64,000 nucleotides of DNA from Staphylococcus simulans (GCF_002902285.1 NZ_PPRU01000025.1:25685-89684); one strand, 5' to 3'; shown: positions 1 to 9,221, numbered from the stretch's first letter. The notes: generated from the letters alone by a model not told the origin. Translations and numbers: made by a program.

Positions 1-206
1 TATTTGCGATTCATTTCACCATTTTCATCTATCGCTTCATCGCCAAATACTTGGCGGACTTGTTCTAAACCTTCAGAACCTTTTTCTACCGCTTCTCTTG
101 CCGCAATATCCGCATCCACAATTTTAAAACCATGGACTGCAAGCAATTCAGATACAGTAGATTTACCTGTTCCGATTCCGCCTGTTAAACCAATTACTTT
201 TTGCAT
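1..206 (-). CDS. coaE: Dephospho-CoA kinase, 3'-truncated by the window edge
   Basis: Last step of coenzyme A synthesis: ATP-dependent phosphorylation of the 3'-hydroxyl of dephospho-CoA in the cytoplasm. Reading the minus strand from the ATG at 206 gives 68 complete codons beginning [17 protein letters not shown], with a P-loop (GGIGTGKS, residues 9-16) followed by a DAD-containing segment typical of this kinase family. A good ribosome binding site (GAGGGAGA) lies about 8 bases before the ATG. The stop lies outside the window. mutM is 26 bases upstream, so coaE is the distal gene of a polA-mutM-coaE unit, the arrangement I recall from staphylococci and bacilli. Identification is firm because of the P-loop position and gene neighbours. 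Confidence 0.93.
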   Translation of the reverse strand, partial: MQKVIGLTGGIGTGKSTVSELLAVHGFKIVDADIAAREAVEKGSEGLEQVRQVFGDEAIDENGEMNRK

Positions 207-232
207 AATCTAATCTCCCTCGTTCAATTTAT

Positions 233-1105
233 TTATTTTTGACAGTTTGGACAAAAGTGACTGTTTCTGCCACCTATCACTTCTGTCTCAATCGGTCCGC
301 CACATACAGGACAGATTTTCTTTTTATATACATTTAAATACTCCTGCATATGTCCGGTTTGACCATCTGCATGGCGATAATCAGAAATGCTGGTTCCGCC
401 TTGCTCAATACCTAATGTTAGAACAGCCACTACTTCATCAAACACACGCTTTTGCTCTTGTTTCGTTAAAGTATTAACTTTGCGTTTTGGATGAATACGT
501 GCATTAAATAAAGCTTCACAAGCATAAATATTACCGCAACCTGCAATAACATGATGATCTAAGATCACTTGTTTAATCGGCTTATTCTGATACCTCGGCA
601 ATGCTAATTGTTTTTGATAGTGTGTGTATGCATTGTCATCAAAAGGCTCTGGAGCCATCTTTTCAAATGACGTGTATGCTGTAATATCATCAACATTTTT
701 AATTTCACCAAAGCGTCTAATATCAGAAAAGATTAATTGTTTGCCGTTACTAAGTTTGAAATTGACGTGCCAATGTTTTTGATAATTCGGTACAATAATC
801 TCCGTTAAGTCATTGACTACGAAATAGCCGCCAGTCATTCCTAAATGACTGACTAATACTCTTTTATCTTCATCTTTCTCTAAATATAAAAGAATATATT
901 TACTTCTGCGTTCCACACGTGTAATTTTATAGCCTTCTGTACGATTTTTAAACATCGGCAAATCAATTTGTTTAATAATTGTGTCTCTACCGCTCGCTTT
1001 TCCATCGATGACTTTATCCGAGAACTCAACACTTTCAATAATTTGATTAATCACAAAGGGTTCAATCCCTCTTTTAACGTGCTCTACTTCTGGTAATTCA
1101 GGCAA
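233..1105 (-). CDS. mutM: Formamidopyrimidine-DNA glycosylase
   Basis: Base-excision repair glycosylase/AP lyase that removes 8-oxoguanine and other oxidised purines. The N-terminus PELPEVE carries the catalytic proline and the conserved glutamate directly after the initiator. A C-terminal zinc finger of the CxxC...CxxC type (CPVC and CPNC, last ~30 residues) binds DNA. The 290-residue length is usual for Firmicutes MutM. The start is a TTG at 1103-1105: the proline must be residue 2 for catalysis, and AGAAGGT lies a few bases upstream. It is 15 bases downstream of polA and 26 bases upstream of coaE, so all three are probably co-transcribed. An antisense reading frame over its 3' end is not considered real. 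Confidence 0.97.
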   Translation of the reverse strand: MPELPEVEHVKRGIEPFVINQIIESVEFSDKVIDGKASGRDTIIKQIDLPMFKNRTEGYKITRVERRSKYILLYLEKDEDKRVLVSHLGMTGGYFVVNDLTEIIVPNYQKHWHVNFKLSNGKQLIFSDIRRFGEIKNVDDITAYTSFEKMAPEPFDDNAYTHYQKQLALPRYQNKPIKQVILDHHVIAGCGNIYACEALFNARIHPKRKVNTLTKQEQKRVFDEVVAVLTLGIEQGGTSISDYRHADGQTGHMQEYLNVYKKKICPVCGGPIETEVIGGRNSHFCPNCQK

Positions 1106-1120
1106 TTTGCGACCTTCTTT

Positions 1121-3751
1121 CTATTTTGCATCGTACCATGTTGGACCATAGTTAGTATCCACTTGTAATGGTACTTTTAATTCAATGGCATTATCCATAA
1201 TATCTTCAATAAATTCACTGAAAGCTTCTACCTCATCTTTTGGCAGTTCAAAAATCAACTCATCGTGTACTTGCAGTAATAAGTGTGCATTGAAATCTGT
1301 TTCTTTCACAGCTTTATCATAATTAACCATTGCTAGTTTGATAATATCTGCAGCACTGCCTTGAATTGGTGTATTCATAGCTGTTCTTTCTGCAAAACTG
1401 CGTTGATTAAAGTTTCTGCTTGTAATATCAGGGATATATCTGCGACGGTGTAATAATGTTTCTACATAACCTTTTGCTTTCGCATCTTTAACGATATCAC
1501 TCATATATTGTTTAACGCCTGGGAAACTATCTAAATAATCATCTATAAATTTCTTCGCTGCTTTTCTCGTAATACCTAAACTTTGGCTTAAACCATAATC
1601 ACTAATGCCATATACTATTCCGAAGTTTACAGCTTTAGCTTGTCGACGCATTAAACCATCTACTTCGTCTGCTTCAACACCAAAGACTTTCATGGCTGTA
1701 GCTGTATGAATGTCTCTTCCTTCTCTGAAGGCATTCATCATGCTTTCATCTTGCGTAATATGAGCAAGTACGCGTAATTCAATTTGAGAATAGTCCGCTG
1801 AAAGAATAACGTTATCCGCTTCTGCAGGTTTAAAGGCCTTTCTAATGCGGCGACCTTCTTCTAAGCGTACAGGAATATTTTGCAAGTTAGGATCGACAGA
1901 TGACAGACGTCCTGTTTGTGCAAGTGTTTGGTTAAAGTGTGTATGAATGCGATTATCATCTTGTATCACTTTTTGTAAGCCTTCTACATAAGTAGATTGT
2001 AATTTAGATAACTGGCGATATTCTAAGATATCTTCGATAATCGGATGTTCACCTTGTAGTTGTTCTAAAACATCTACTGCAGTTGAGTAACCCGTTTTCG
2101 TTTTCTTGATAACTGGTAACTTCAAGTTTTCGAATAATACGACACCCAATTGTTTCGGTGAATTAATATTGAATTCCTCACCTGCTGCTTCATGAATACG
2201 AGCAATTAAAGTATCAAGCTTACCTTGAATTTCTCTTTCCATTTCTTTTAGCTCTTCAATATCCGTGTAAATGCCCATTTCTTCCATTTGTCCTAAAATG
2301 CGCGCAAGCGGCAATTCTAAGTCATTGAATAAATCTAATTGATTGTACTCTTTCAATGCATCAATCATTACAGGTGTGCTCGCATCAATCGCATCCAAAA
2401 TCGAAGCAATATAAGGATTCAACACATCATCTTCTGGCACTTGTCGTTTTTTGCCTTTACCAAAAACGTGTACTGCTTCAGGTACATAACCTTGGCCATA
2501 ATCGACAACTACTGAATGAACATCATCAATTGAGCGAGATGGATTTAAAATGTAGCTTGCTAACATGATATCAAACGTAATATTTTTAATATCGATATTC
2601 ATGCGATGCGCTTCTGCATATGTTTTTTTCGCATCATAGACATACTTTTCTGTTTGTTCGTCTTCTAACCATTTTATTAACTCAGGATAATTTTGAATCT
2701 CATCCGCATTAATCACCACAAAGTGTTCATCTGCTTTAAAGCCGAATTTCAAAATATCTGCAGTGAGATAGTCACCTTCATCTACTTCAAAGTGAAGCGC
2801 TGCTTGTTTTAATTGATCAAAGTCAATTGCGTTGAAATCTGTTTCAATATCATATGTTCGATCAGATTCAGTTTCAGTATCGGCATCAACATCGATTTGG
2901 TTCAACATTTGTTTAAAATCAAGTTCTTTAAACAGTTCAATTTTTTGTGTTTGATCCACTTCATCAGGCAACTTCGTTTCTTCAAGTGTAACTTCAATTG
3001 GACTTTCTCTATTAATCGTTGCTAACTCTTTACTCATCAACGCATCATCATGACCGTTTTCAAGTTTTTCTTTTAACTTTTTACCAGAAACTTCATCTAA
3101 ATGATTATAAAGGTTTTCAACTGAATCAAATTGATTTAAAAGTTTAATAGCAGTTTTTTCACCGACACCCGCGATACCTGGGATATTATCTGAGCTATCT
3201 CCCATTAAACCTTTCATATCAATAATCTGTGACGGTGTTAAACCATTATATTTTTCCGCGATGAATGAAGGTGTGTAATGGTCAACATCTGTCACACCTT
3301 TTTTCGTATAGTATATTGTTACGTTATCAGAAGCAAGTTGCGTTAAGTCTCGGTCACCCGTTACAATTATTGTCTCAAAACCTGCTTTATCTGCAGCTTG
3401 ACTTAACGTTCCAATAATATCATCCGCTTCATAATTTTCTAGTTCATAATGCTTAATATGATACGCATCTAATAATTGTCTGATTAACGGAAATTGTTCA
3501 CTTAATTCTGGTGGCGTCTTTTGTCTGCCGCCTTTATATTCTTTAAATGTTTGATGTCTGAATGTCGTTTTTCCAGCATCAAATGCGACTAAGAAATGGG
3601 TCGGTTTTTCTTCTTTGATAATTTTTTCTAATAACATCGCAAATCCATAAGTGGCATTTGTATGAATTCCTGCACGATTCGTTAAAAGAGGCAATGCATA
3701 AAATGCTCGGAAACTTAAACTATTCCCATCAATTAACACTAATTTTTCCAC
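1121..3751 (-). CDS. polA: DNA polymerase I
   Basis: Repair and Okazaki-fragment maturation polymerase. The 876-residue protein has the family order: 5' nuclease domain (residues 1 to ~290, beginning LVLIDGNSL with metal-binding aspartates further on), a degenerate 3'-5' exonuclease-like domain (~300-465), and the family A polymerase domain with motif A (SADYSQIELR), the O-helix (RRQAKAVNFGIVYG) and motif C (QVHDE). I do not see the DxE exonuclease motif where a proofreading enzyme would have it, as is known for Bacillus-type Pol I. The start is a GTG at 3749-3751, 8 bases after GGAGGT. It heads the polA-mutM-coaE unit and follows the phoR terminator. Confidence 0.97.
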   Translation of the reverse strand: MEKLVLIDGNSLSFRAFYALPLLTNRAGIHTNATYGFAMLLEKIIKEEKPTHFLVAFDAGKTTFRHQTFKEYKGGRQKTPPELSEQFPLIRQLLDAYHIKHYELENYEADDIIGTLSQAADKAGFETIIVTGDRDLTQLASDNVTIYYTKKGVTDVDHYTPSFIAEKYNGLTPSQIIDMKGLMGDSSDNIPGIAGVGEKTAIKLLNQFDSVENLYNHLDEVSGKKLKEKLENGHDDALMSKELATINRESPIEVTLEETKLPDEVDQTQKIELFKELDFKQMLNQIDVDADTETESDRTYDIETDFNAIDFDQLKQAALHFEVDEGDYLTADILKFGFKADEHFVVINADEIQNYPELIKWLEDEQTEKYVYDAKKTYAEAHRMNIDIKNITFDIMLASYILNPSRSIDDVHSVVVDYGQGYVPEAVHVFGKGKKRQVPEDDVLNPYIASILDAIDASTPVMIDALKEYNQLDLFNDLELPLARILGQMEEMGIYTDIEELKEMEREIQGKLDTLIARIHEAAGEEFNINSPKQLGVVLFENLKLPVIKKTKTGYSTAVDVLEQLQGEHPIIEDILEYRQLSKLQSTYVEGLQKVIQDDNRIHTHFNQTLAQTGRLSSVDPNLQNIPVRLEEGRRIRKAFKPAEADNVILSADYSQIELRVLAHITQDESMMNAFREGRDIHTATAMKVFGVEADEVDGLMRRQAKAVNFGIVYGISDYGLSQSLGITRKAAKKFIDDYLDSFPGVKQYMSDIVKDAKAKGYVETLLHRRRYIPDITSRNFNQRSFAERTAMNTPIQGSAADIIKLAMVNYDKAVKETDFNAHLLLQVHDELIFELPKDEVEAFSEFIEDIMDNAIELKVPLQVDTNYGPTWYDAK

Positions 3752-3780
3752 ACTATAACCTCCAGAATTGATTTGTTTCT

Positions 3781-3789
3781 ATTTTATCA
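3781..3789 (-). promoter_or_regulatory. Candidate extended -10 promoter of polA
   Basis: On the minus strand this reads TG-A-TAAAAT, an extended -10 element about 30 bases before the polA start. It lies just after the phoR terminator, so polA would otherwise have no promoter. No recognisable -35 hexamer at 17 bases. Call by eye. Confidence 0.35.
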
Positions 3790-3810
3790 TATGTGACATA
3801 GCCACTCATA

Positions 3811-3838
3811 AAAATAGCGCCGGAATTCCATCCGGCGC
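3811..3838 (-). terminator. Terminator of the phoP-phoR operon
   Basis: GC-rich hairpin with arms GCGCCGGA and TCCGGCGC, followed on the minus strand by TATTTTTA. It lies 6 bases after the phoR stop and separates phoPR from polA. Confidence 0.85.
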
Positions 3839-3843
3839 ATATA

Positions 3844-5562
3844 TTAAGATAACTTAATTGATTTATTTTTATTATCGAAAAATATCACTTTAAACGTTGT
3901 ACCTACGCCAACTTGACTGTCTATTTGAATACGTCCGTGATAAGCTTCGACAATATGTTTCGTAATAGACAAACCAAGTCCTGTACCGCCTGAATCACGG
4001 CTTCTAGCTTTATCTACACGATAAAAACGTTCAAAGATATGTTTTTGATCTTCTGGAGCGATTCCAATCCCAAAATCTTCGACCTCTAAGACACGTTTTT
4101 CTCCATCTTTATAGACACGCACATGAATACGACTATCTTGAGGTGAATAGTTAATCGCATTGCTGACGATGTTCACCACAACCTGAGCAATTTTCGATGT
4201 TTCGGCATCGATAATCACGTAATCTTCAATATCCGTTTCCAACGTAATATTTTTCTTTTTACCATTTGTATATAAAGTTTTTACGGTGTTTCTCGTTACA
4301 TCAGATAAATCCACAGGTTCTGTTTCAATTTCTTTTTGTTGTTCAATATGTGATAAATCTAATAAATCTTCGACCAATGACTCAATACGATTAGACTCTT
4401 TCAAAATAATATTTAAGAATTCATCCAACGTCGTTTCATCATTCTTCGCCCCATCAATTAAAGTTTCCGCAAATCCTTTAATTGAAGTGATAGGTGTTTT
4501 CAGCTCATGTGAGACATTTGCGACAAATTCACGACGCAAATTCTCTAATTTCTTCAAGCTGGTAATATCGTGAAGAACGACAACCATCCCTTGCATTCTT
4601 TTCTTTTTACGAGATAAAATCGGCACACAGACGGTATCAAAATAACGTTCGTGAACATTATTCAAATATACTTTGACTTGTTCATTCATCGTTTTCTCGG
4701 TTTTAAAGGCATCGATAATCAATGTATTCAATTTACCTTTGATCACACGATTGTAATTTTGATTCACGACATTTGTTTCAGGATTAAACATTTCATAATA
4801 TGCTGTATTCGCGATAACAATTTTACCGTATTTATCAATCATTAAAACTGAACTTGGTATATTTTCAAGTGTTGTTTTCAAACGATTTGATTGAATTTTT
4901 TGTTCGTTATACATTTTTTGTAAACGACGTGCTAATTCATTCGTTGTTACGAATAAGTCTCGCGTTTCTTTCACATTGCTTTCAGGTACTCTGATATGAT
5001 AGTGCCCTTGTGCTAAGAGTTTCGTCGCATAAGTTACATCATTAATCGGTCTGATATATGTGCGGTTAATGTTTCTAACAATTAAGAAGACTAAGGCAAT
5101 AATGAATAAACCAATGATCGCAATATATTTCCAAGCTTCAAATTGTAGTTGTGTAATTTCATTATCGTAACCTGTAATTATAATAAAATGATCATTACTA
5201 ATATATTTATAAGTAAATCTACGATTGTCATGATGCGTATCATAAAGCAGATTAGATGGATTTCCAACTACATTGATGTTTGGATTTGCGGGAACTTTTT
5301 TATCTGATTTAAATAATGTTTTACCTCCATCATTGCTATGTATGGATATTGTAAAATTATTTAAGTGTGCGTATTCTTTTAAAGCCTCTTCATGATGTGC
5401 TTTGTATGTCTTGTTGATACGCTCAGCATCATGCTTCAAGTTTTCAGCATCTCTCGATGAAATCGTTGTATAAATCGCATGATTGATTAGTAAACCTAAA
5501 GCAACAAGACAAGAGATAATCAAGATGGCTAACGTCAGCAGTAATCTTGTGTAAAACTTCAA
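3844..5562 (-). CDS. phoR: Phosphate sensor histidine kinase PhoR
   Basis: Membrane histidine kinase that responds to phosphate limitation and phosphorylates PhoP. The 572 residues show: transmembrane segment ~5-27; an extracytoplasmic sensor region of about 115 residues; a second transmembrane segment ~143-163; HAMP linker; PAS domain (~230-330); HisKA box with the phosphorylated histidine in NVSHELKTPITS; and the HATPase domain with N, G1 (DFGIGI) and G2 (GTGLGL) boxes. The initiator is a TTG at 5560-5562 that overlaps the phoP stop TGA by three bases, which implies translational coupling to phoP. A strong terminator follows 6 bases after the stop. Called PhoR rather than WalK because of its partner, length and position next to polA. 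Confidence 0.93.
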   Translation of the reverse strand: MKFYTRLLLTLAILIISCLVALGLLINHAIYTTISSRDAENLKHDAERINKTYKAHHEEALKEYAHLNNFTISIHSNDGGKTLFKSDKKVPANPNINVVGNPSNLLYDTHHDNRRFTYKYISNDHFIIITGYDNEITQLQFEAWKYIAIIGLFIIALVFLIVRNINRTYIRPINDVTYATKLLAQGHYHIRVPESNVKETRDLFVTTNELARRLQKMYNEQKIQSNRLKTTLENIPSSVLMIDKYGKIVIANTAYYEMFNPETNVVNQNYNRVIKGKLNTLIIDAFKTEKTMNEQVKVYLNNVHERYFDTVCVPILSRKKKRMQGMVVVLHDITSLKKLENLRREFVANVSHELKTPITSIKGFAETLIDGAKNDETTLDEFLNIILKESNRIESLVEDLLDLSHIEQQKEIETEPVDLSDVTRNTVKTLYTNGKKKNITLETDIEDYVIIDAETSKIAQVVVNIVSNAINYSPQDSRIHVRVYKDGEKRVLEVEDFGIGIAPEDQKHIFERFYRVDKARSRDSGGTGLGLSITKHIVEAYHGRIQIDSQVGVGTTFKVIFFDNKNKSIKLS

Positions 5563-6275
5563 TTTGCAGATTTAGGTCTTTCTAGTTTATAGCCTAATCC
5601 ACGAACAGTTTTAATAAGCTTCGGCTGCTTAGGGTTTTCCTCTAATTTATCTCTTAAATGACTGATATGCACATCAACAATTCTTGAATCACCAGTAAAT
5701 TCATAATTCCATACAGAGTTCAACATGTGCTCTCTTGTAATAACACGACCTTGGCGCTCGATTAAATAAAGAAGTAACTCAAATTCTTTAGGGGTCAATT
5801 CTAACAGTTCATTATTTTTATATACTTCAAAGTATTCAGGTCTGATTTTGATTGAACCGATGATTACATCTTCACTATCTGTTTCTTCTTCTTTTTGACT
5901 GTGAACTTGTTTAGATCTGCGTAAAATAGCTTTTACACGTGCTACAACTTCTCTTGGTGAGAATGGCTTAGTCATATAGTCATCTGCACCGAGTTCCAAG
6001 CCTAATACGCGATCAAACTCGTCATCTTTGGCAGTCAACATTAAGATAGGAACAAGATTTCGGTCTGAACGAATCGTTTTACAAACTTCAATGCCATCCA
6101 ACTTCGGCAACATTACGTCTAATACGACTAAATCTGGTTGTACGGCATTCAGTTTTTGAAGTGCTTCTTCACCGTCATAAGCAACTTCTACTAAATAACC
6201 TGCTGTTTCTAAATTGTATTTCAGCAAAGTTACAATGGATTGTTCATCATCGACTACTAAAATTTTTTGTGTCAT
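5559..6275 (-). CDS. phoP: Phosphate response regulator PhoP
   Basis: OmpR/PhoB-family response regulator, 238 residues. The receiver domain has the acidic pair after VVDD, the phospho-acceptor aspartate in VVLDVMLPK (about residue 53), and the conserved lysine in TKPF. The C-terminal winged helix carries the ELTPKEFELLLYL and SRIVDVHISHLRDKL signatures. The ATG is preceded by AGGGGGTAAG. It overlaps phoR by 4 bases. Upstream are a -10-like TATAAT (6306-6311) and three phased TTWACA hexamers (6350-6377) resembling PhoP boxes, which suggests autoregulation. It would control phosphate scavenging genes elsewhere. Confidence 0.94.
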   Translation of the reverse strand: MTQKILVVDDEQSIVTLLKYNLETAGYLVEVAYDGEEALQKLNAVQPDLVVLDVMLPKLDGIEVCKTIRSDRNLVPILMLTAKDDEFDRVLGLELGADDYMTKPFSPREVVARVKAILRRSKQVHSQKEEETDSEDVIIGSIKIRPEYFEVYKNNELLELTPKEFELLLYLIERQGRVITREHMLNSVWNYEFTGDSRIVDVHISHLRDKLEENPKQPKLIKTVRGLGYKLERPKSAN

Positions 6276-6305
6276 AGTCTTACCCCCTGTGTATTTTTCA
6301 TCTTA

Positions 6306-6334
6306 ATTATAACTTATATTTTCAAAAAGATAAC
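6306..6334 (-). promoter_or_regulatory. Candidate phoP promoter
   Basis: Minus-strand TATAAT (6306-6311) with a poor -35 (GTTATC, 6329-6334) at 17-base spacing. A weak -35 is common for promoters that need an activator, which would fit the PhoP-box-like repeats just upstream. Confidence 0.4.
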
Positions 6335-6349
6335 ATACTACGAAACATC

Positions 6350-6377
6350 TTTACATAAACTTAACATTCACTTAACA
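6350..6377. promoter_or_regulatory. Three tandem PhoP-box-like hexamers
   Basis: The plus strand reads TTTACA-N5-TTAACA-N5-TTAACA, hexamers starting at 6350, 6361 and 6372. The 11-base period and sequence match the TTWACA-type direct repeats bound by PhoP in Bacillus. They lie about 50-80 bases upstream of the likely phoP transcription start and just beyond the icd terminator. Function is inferred. Confidence 0.55.
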
Positions 6378-6390
6378 AGTTCAATCATTC

Positions 6391-6433
6391 AAAAAAATAA
6401 AGCTATACCGCCCTTATCAGAGCAGTATAGCTT
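6391..6433 (-). terminator. Terminator of citZ-icd
   Basis: Minus-strand hairpin with arms AAGCTATACTGC and GCGGTATAGCTT followed by TATTTTTTT, 16 bases after the icd stop. Confidence 0.85.
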
Positions 6434-6448
6434 GAAATCAATTAAGTC

Positions 6449-7714
6449 TTATAGATTTTTGATTAACTCGTCAGCGAACTCAGAAGTTTTTACTTCTTTA
6501 GCGCCATCCATCATACGTGCGAAGTCATACGTTACAACTTTAGATGCAATTGTTTTTTCAATTGAATCAGTAATTAAGTCAGCAGCTTCTTGCCAACCTA
6601 AGTGTTCTAACATTAATACTGCACTTAATAATTCTGATGATGGGTTTACTTTATCTTGGTCTGCATATTTAGGTGCAGTACCGTGAGTTGCTTCAAAGAT
6701 AGCGTGGCCAGTATCATAGTTGATGTTCGCACCAGGTGCAATTCCGATACCGCCGACTTGTGCTGCTAATGCGTCAGAAATGTAGTCACCATTTAAGTTC
6801 ATAGTTGCTACTACATCATACTCAGCAGGACGCGTTAAGATTTGTTGTAAGAAGATATCAGCAATTGAGTCTTTGATAATGATTTTACCATCTGCAACTG
6901 CTTGATCTTGGATTTTGTCCGCTTCTTCTTTACCTTTTTCATCTACTAAGCGATCATGTTGTTGCCAAGTGAATACTTTATCACCGAATTCACTTTCAGC
7001 TAAATCATAACCCCATTGTTTGAATGCACCTTCAGTAAATTTCATGATATTACCTTTGTGCACTAATGTAACTGATTTACGATTGTTATCAATCGCATAT
7101 TGGATAGCTGAGCGTACTAAACGTTCAGTACCTTCTTTAGATACAGGTTTTACACCGATACCAGAAGTTTCAGGGAAACGAATGTTTTTAGCACCCATTT
7201 CATCTTGTAAGAAATCGATTAATTTCTTAGCTTCTGGCGTACCTTCTTTAAATTCGATACCTGCATAGATGTCTTCAGTATTTTCACGGAAGATAACCAT
7301 GTCAGTGTCTTCTGGACGCTTAACAGGAGATGGAACACCTTTGAACCAACGTACTGGACGTAAGCAAGCATATAAGTCTAATGTTTGACGTAATGCTACG
7401 TTTAATGAACGAATACCGCCACCGATTGGTGTAGTTAAAGGTCCTTTGATTGCGATTAAATACTCTTCAATCGTATCTAAAGTTTCTTGTGGTAACCATT
7501 CGCCAGTTTCATCATATGCTTTTTGACCAGCTAAGATTTCTTTCCATTCGATTTTTTTCTCGCCATTATAAGCTTTTTCAACCGCTGCATCTAATACACG
7601 GCTTGCTGCTCTCCAGATATCTGGTCCAATACCATCACCGATGATAAATGGAATAATAGGATTATTCGGTACTAATAAACCGTCTTCTTGTTTAACAATT
7701 TTTTCTGGTGCCAT
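6449..7714 (-). CDS. icd: Isocitrate dehydrogenase (NADP)
   Basis: Oxidative decarboxylation of isocitrate to 2-oxoglutarate in the citrate cycle. The 421-residue protein has the NADP-ICDH signatures: the substrate-binding serine region [19 protein letters not shown] (~115-133), [40 protein letters not shown] and the glycine-rich [17 protein letters not shown] metal/coenzyme region. Its length matches the homodimeric bacterial enzyme. The ATG has a good site (CGGAGGAA). It lies 62 bases downstream of citZ on the same strand and is followed by a terminator, so it is the second gene of a citZ-icd (citC) operon, probably under the CcpA-type control suggested for citZ. Confidence 0.97.
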   Translation of the reverse strand: MAPEKIVKQEDGLLVPNNPIIPFIIGDGIGPDIWRAASRVLDAAVEKAYNGEKKIEWKEILAGQKAYDETGEWLPQETLDTIEEYLIAIKGPLTTPIGGGIRSLNVALRQTLDLYACLRPVRWFKGVPSPVKRPEDTDMVIFRENTEDIYAGIEFKEGTPEAKKLIDFLQDEMGAKNIRFPETSGIGVKPVSKEGTERLVRSAIQYAIDNNRKSVTLVHKGNIMKFTEGAFKQWGYDLAESEFGDKVFTWQQHDRLVDEKGKEEADKIQDQAVADGKIIIKDSIADIFLQQILTRPAEYDVVATMNLNGDYISDALAAQVGGIGIAPGANINYDTGHAIFEATHGTAPKYADQDKVNPSSELLSAVLMLEHLGWQEAADLITDSIEKTIASKVVTYDFARMMDGAKEVKTSEFADELIKNL

Positions 7715-7776
7715 TCTAAATTCCTCCGTTAATATAAATTTTGTGATTAATGATTCAAGAATGTCGCTGTTAAAAA

Positions 7777-8895
7777 TTAGCGCTCTTCAATTGGTAAATA
7801 CTTACGATTTGTTTCACCGATATATTGAGCACGTGGTCTCATAATACGATTATCTCTATATTGTTCGAAAATATGTGCTAACCAACCTGCAGAACGACTG
7901 ACTGCGAAAATTGGAGTAAATAAATCATGTGGAATATCCATGCTGTGATAAACAGTCGCACTATAGAAGTCAACGTTAGCAATAATGCCTGTACGTTCTT
8001 TCATTAAGTCTTCAATCGCTACTGAGATATCATATAAATGTTTTTGACCTGTCTCATCCGTAATTTTTTTACTCATTGTTTTTAAATATTTCGCACGTGG
8101 ATCTCCGTCTTTATAAACACGGTGTCCAAAGCCCATGATTTTCTCTTTGTTTTTCAATTTATTATCAATATATGGTTCAACTTCATCCACTGAATGAATT
8201 TCAGATAACATGTTCATAACACGTTCGTTTGCTCCGCCGTGTAAAGGCCCTTTTAATGAACCTACAGCTGCAACAATACCTGAATACATATCTGATAAAG
8301 ATGATACTGCACAACGTGCTGTAAATGCTGATGCATTCAATTCATGGTCAGCATGCAATACCAATGCTTTGTTAAATGCTTCAACTTCAATGTCTGTTGG
8401 CTCTTCACCACGTAACATATATAAGAAGTTAGCTGCATAGCATAAGCCTTGTTTAGGATAAACTGGCTCTTTTCCTTGTCTTACACGTTCAAATGACGTC
8501 ACAAGTGATGCCATTTTTGCTTGGATTCTAATTGCACGTTCTAATTTTTCTTCATCCGTTTCTGACTCTGCATTTTCATCAAAGTGTGCAATATAAGAAA
8601 CTGAAGTTCTTAATGCTGTCATTGGATGAACGTCGTCTGTTGCATAATCTTCGAAATGCTCATAAACTTTTTGGTCTAGTTTTGCATACTCATATAATTT
8701 TTCTTGCAACTTGTTCAATTCGTCTTTCGTCGGAAGTCTGTAATTCCATAGTAAGAATACAACTTCTTCAAATAATGCGTTTTCTGCTAAATCATCGATG
8801 TCATAACCAGCATATGTCAATTGGCTATCGATAATTGAGCTTACCTTTGTTTCAGCTGCAATTACCCCTTCTAAACCTTTATGCAATTCTGCCAT
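7777..8895 (-). CDS. citZ: Citrate synthase
   Basis: Condenses acetyl-CoA and oxaloacetate to citrate. 372 residues from the chosen start, the size of the short Gram-positive type II enzymes. Catalytic histidines are visible in [10 protein letters not shown] (~residue 218) and [14 protein letters not shown] (~258), and the catalytic aspartate region in [12 protein letters not shown]. An in-frame ATG at 8937 would add 14 residues, but the promoter predicted here starts transcription at about 8936, and the ATG at 8893-8895 (protein MAELHKG) has AAAAGGGGAAA in front, so 8895 is preferred. Lead gene of citZ-icd, with a cre-like site in its leader. Confidence 0.96.
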   Translation of the reverse strand: MAELHKGLEGVIAAETKVSSIIDSQLTYAGYDIDDLAENALFEEVVFLLWNYRLPTKDELNKLQEKLYEYAKLDQKVYEHFEDYATDDVHPMTALRTSVSYIAHFDENAESETDEEKLERAIRIQAKMASLVTSFERVRQGKEPVYPKQGLCYAANFLYMLRGEEPTDIEVEAFNKALVLHADHELNASAFTARCAVSSLSDMYSGIVAAVGSLKGPLHGGANERVMNMLSEIHSVDEVEPYIDNKLKNKEKIMGFGHRVYKDGDPRAKYLKTMSKKITDETGQKHLYDISVAIEDLMKERTGIIANVDFYSATVYHSMDIPHDLFTPIFAVSRSAGWLAHIFEQYRDNRIMRPRAQYIGETNRKYLPIEER

Positions 8896-8922
8896 ATTAA
8901 TTTCCCCTTTTCTATAACAAAT

Positions 8923-8936
8923 TGAAATGGCTTTCA
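8923..8936 (-). promoter_or_regulatory. cre-like CcpA site in the citZ leader
   Basis: TGAAATGGCTTTCA, a near-palindrome with TGAAA/TTTCA arms, differing from the usual cre centre (CG) on both strands. It begins 6 bases after the -10 box, the same spacing as the cre sites of acsA and ccpA in this window. Repression of citZ by CcpA is known in Bacillus; here it is inferred. Confidence 0.5.
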
Positions 8937-8942
8937 TTTAGT

Positions 8943-8971
8943 ATTATATCCAATATTAACGGTTTTGTGAA
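8943..8971 (-). promoter_or_regulatory. Promoter of citZ-icd
   Basis: Minus strand TTCACA (8966-8971), 17-base spacer, TATAAT (8943-8948). It predicts a start near 8936 and a leader of about 40 bases ending at the 8895 start codon. Confidence 0.6.
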
Positions 8972-8982
8972 CAATTTCGAAA
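8965..8982. promoter_or_regulatory. Possible Rex-type operator over the citZ -35
   Basis: TTGTGAA-CAAT-TTCGAAA resembles the redox repressor Rex operator (TTGTGAA-N4-TTCACAA) with an intact left half and a degraded right half. It covers the citZ -35. Weak call from pattern only. Confidence 0.25.
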
Positions 8983-9192
8983 CTTTGTATAAAGCGGTTA
9001 CATTGCTCAAACAGCTAAAACAACCTGTTCAGACCATATCTCATTGCCTTTATTGGTATTATATTACATTTTTATAGTTTTAAGTAACGAAAACCCATGC
9101 AAATTAACCGATTATTTTTAATTTATTATCATTCATCATAACTTAAATTCATTGATAATTGCATGAAAATTCTCAATATTTTTAAAAACCAT

Positions 9193-9221
9193 TTGTCATA
9201 TTCTATGGATATGTGCATAAT
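9193..9221 (+). promoter_or_regulatory. Candidate promoter of the amino acid permease gene
   Basis: TTGTCA (9193-9198), 17-base spacer, CATAAT (9216-9221), ending 36 bases before the ATG at 9257. The rest of the citZ-permease gap (about 8983-9192) is AT-rich and I see no gene or clear structure in it. Confidence 0.45.

Noticed and set aside
4..213. Plus-strand open frame of 69 codons
   Set aside because: It is the antisense of coaE; the minus strand gives a P-loop kinase N-terminus with a proper ribosome binding site.
8896..8937. 14-residue N-terminal extension of citrate synthase from an ATG at 8937
   Set aside because: The ATG lies at the predicted transcription start and inside the cre-like site; the later ATG has a binding site and matches family N-termini.
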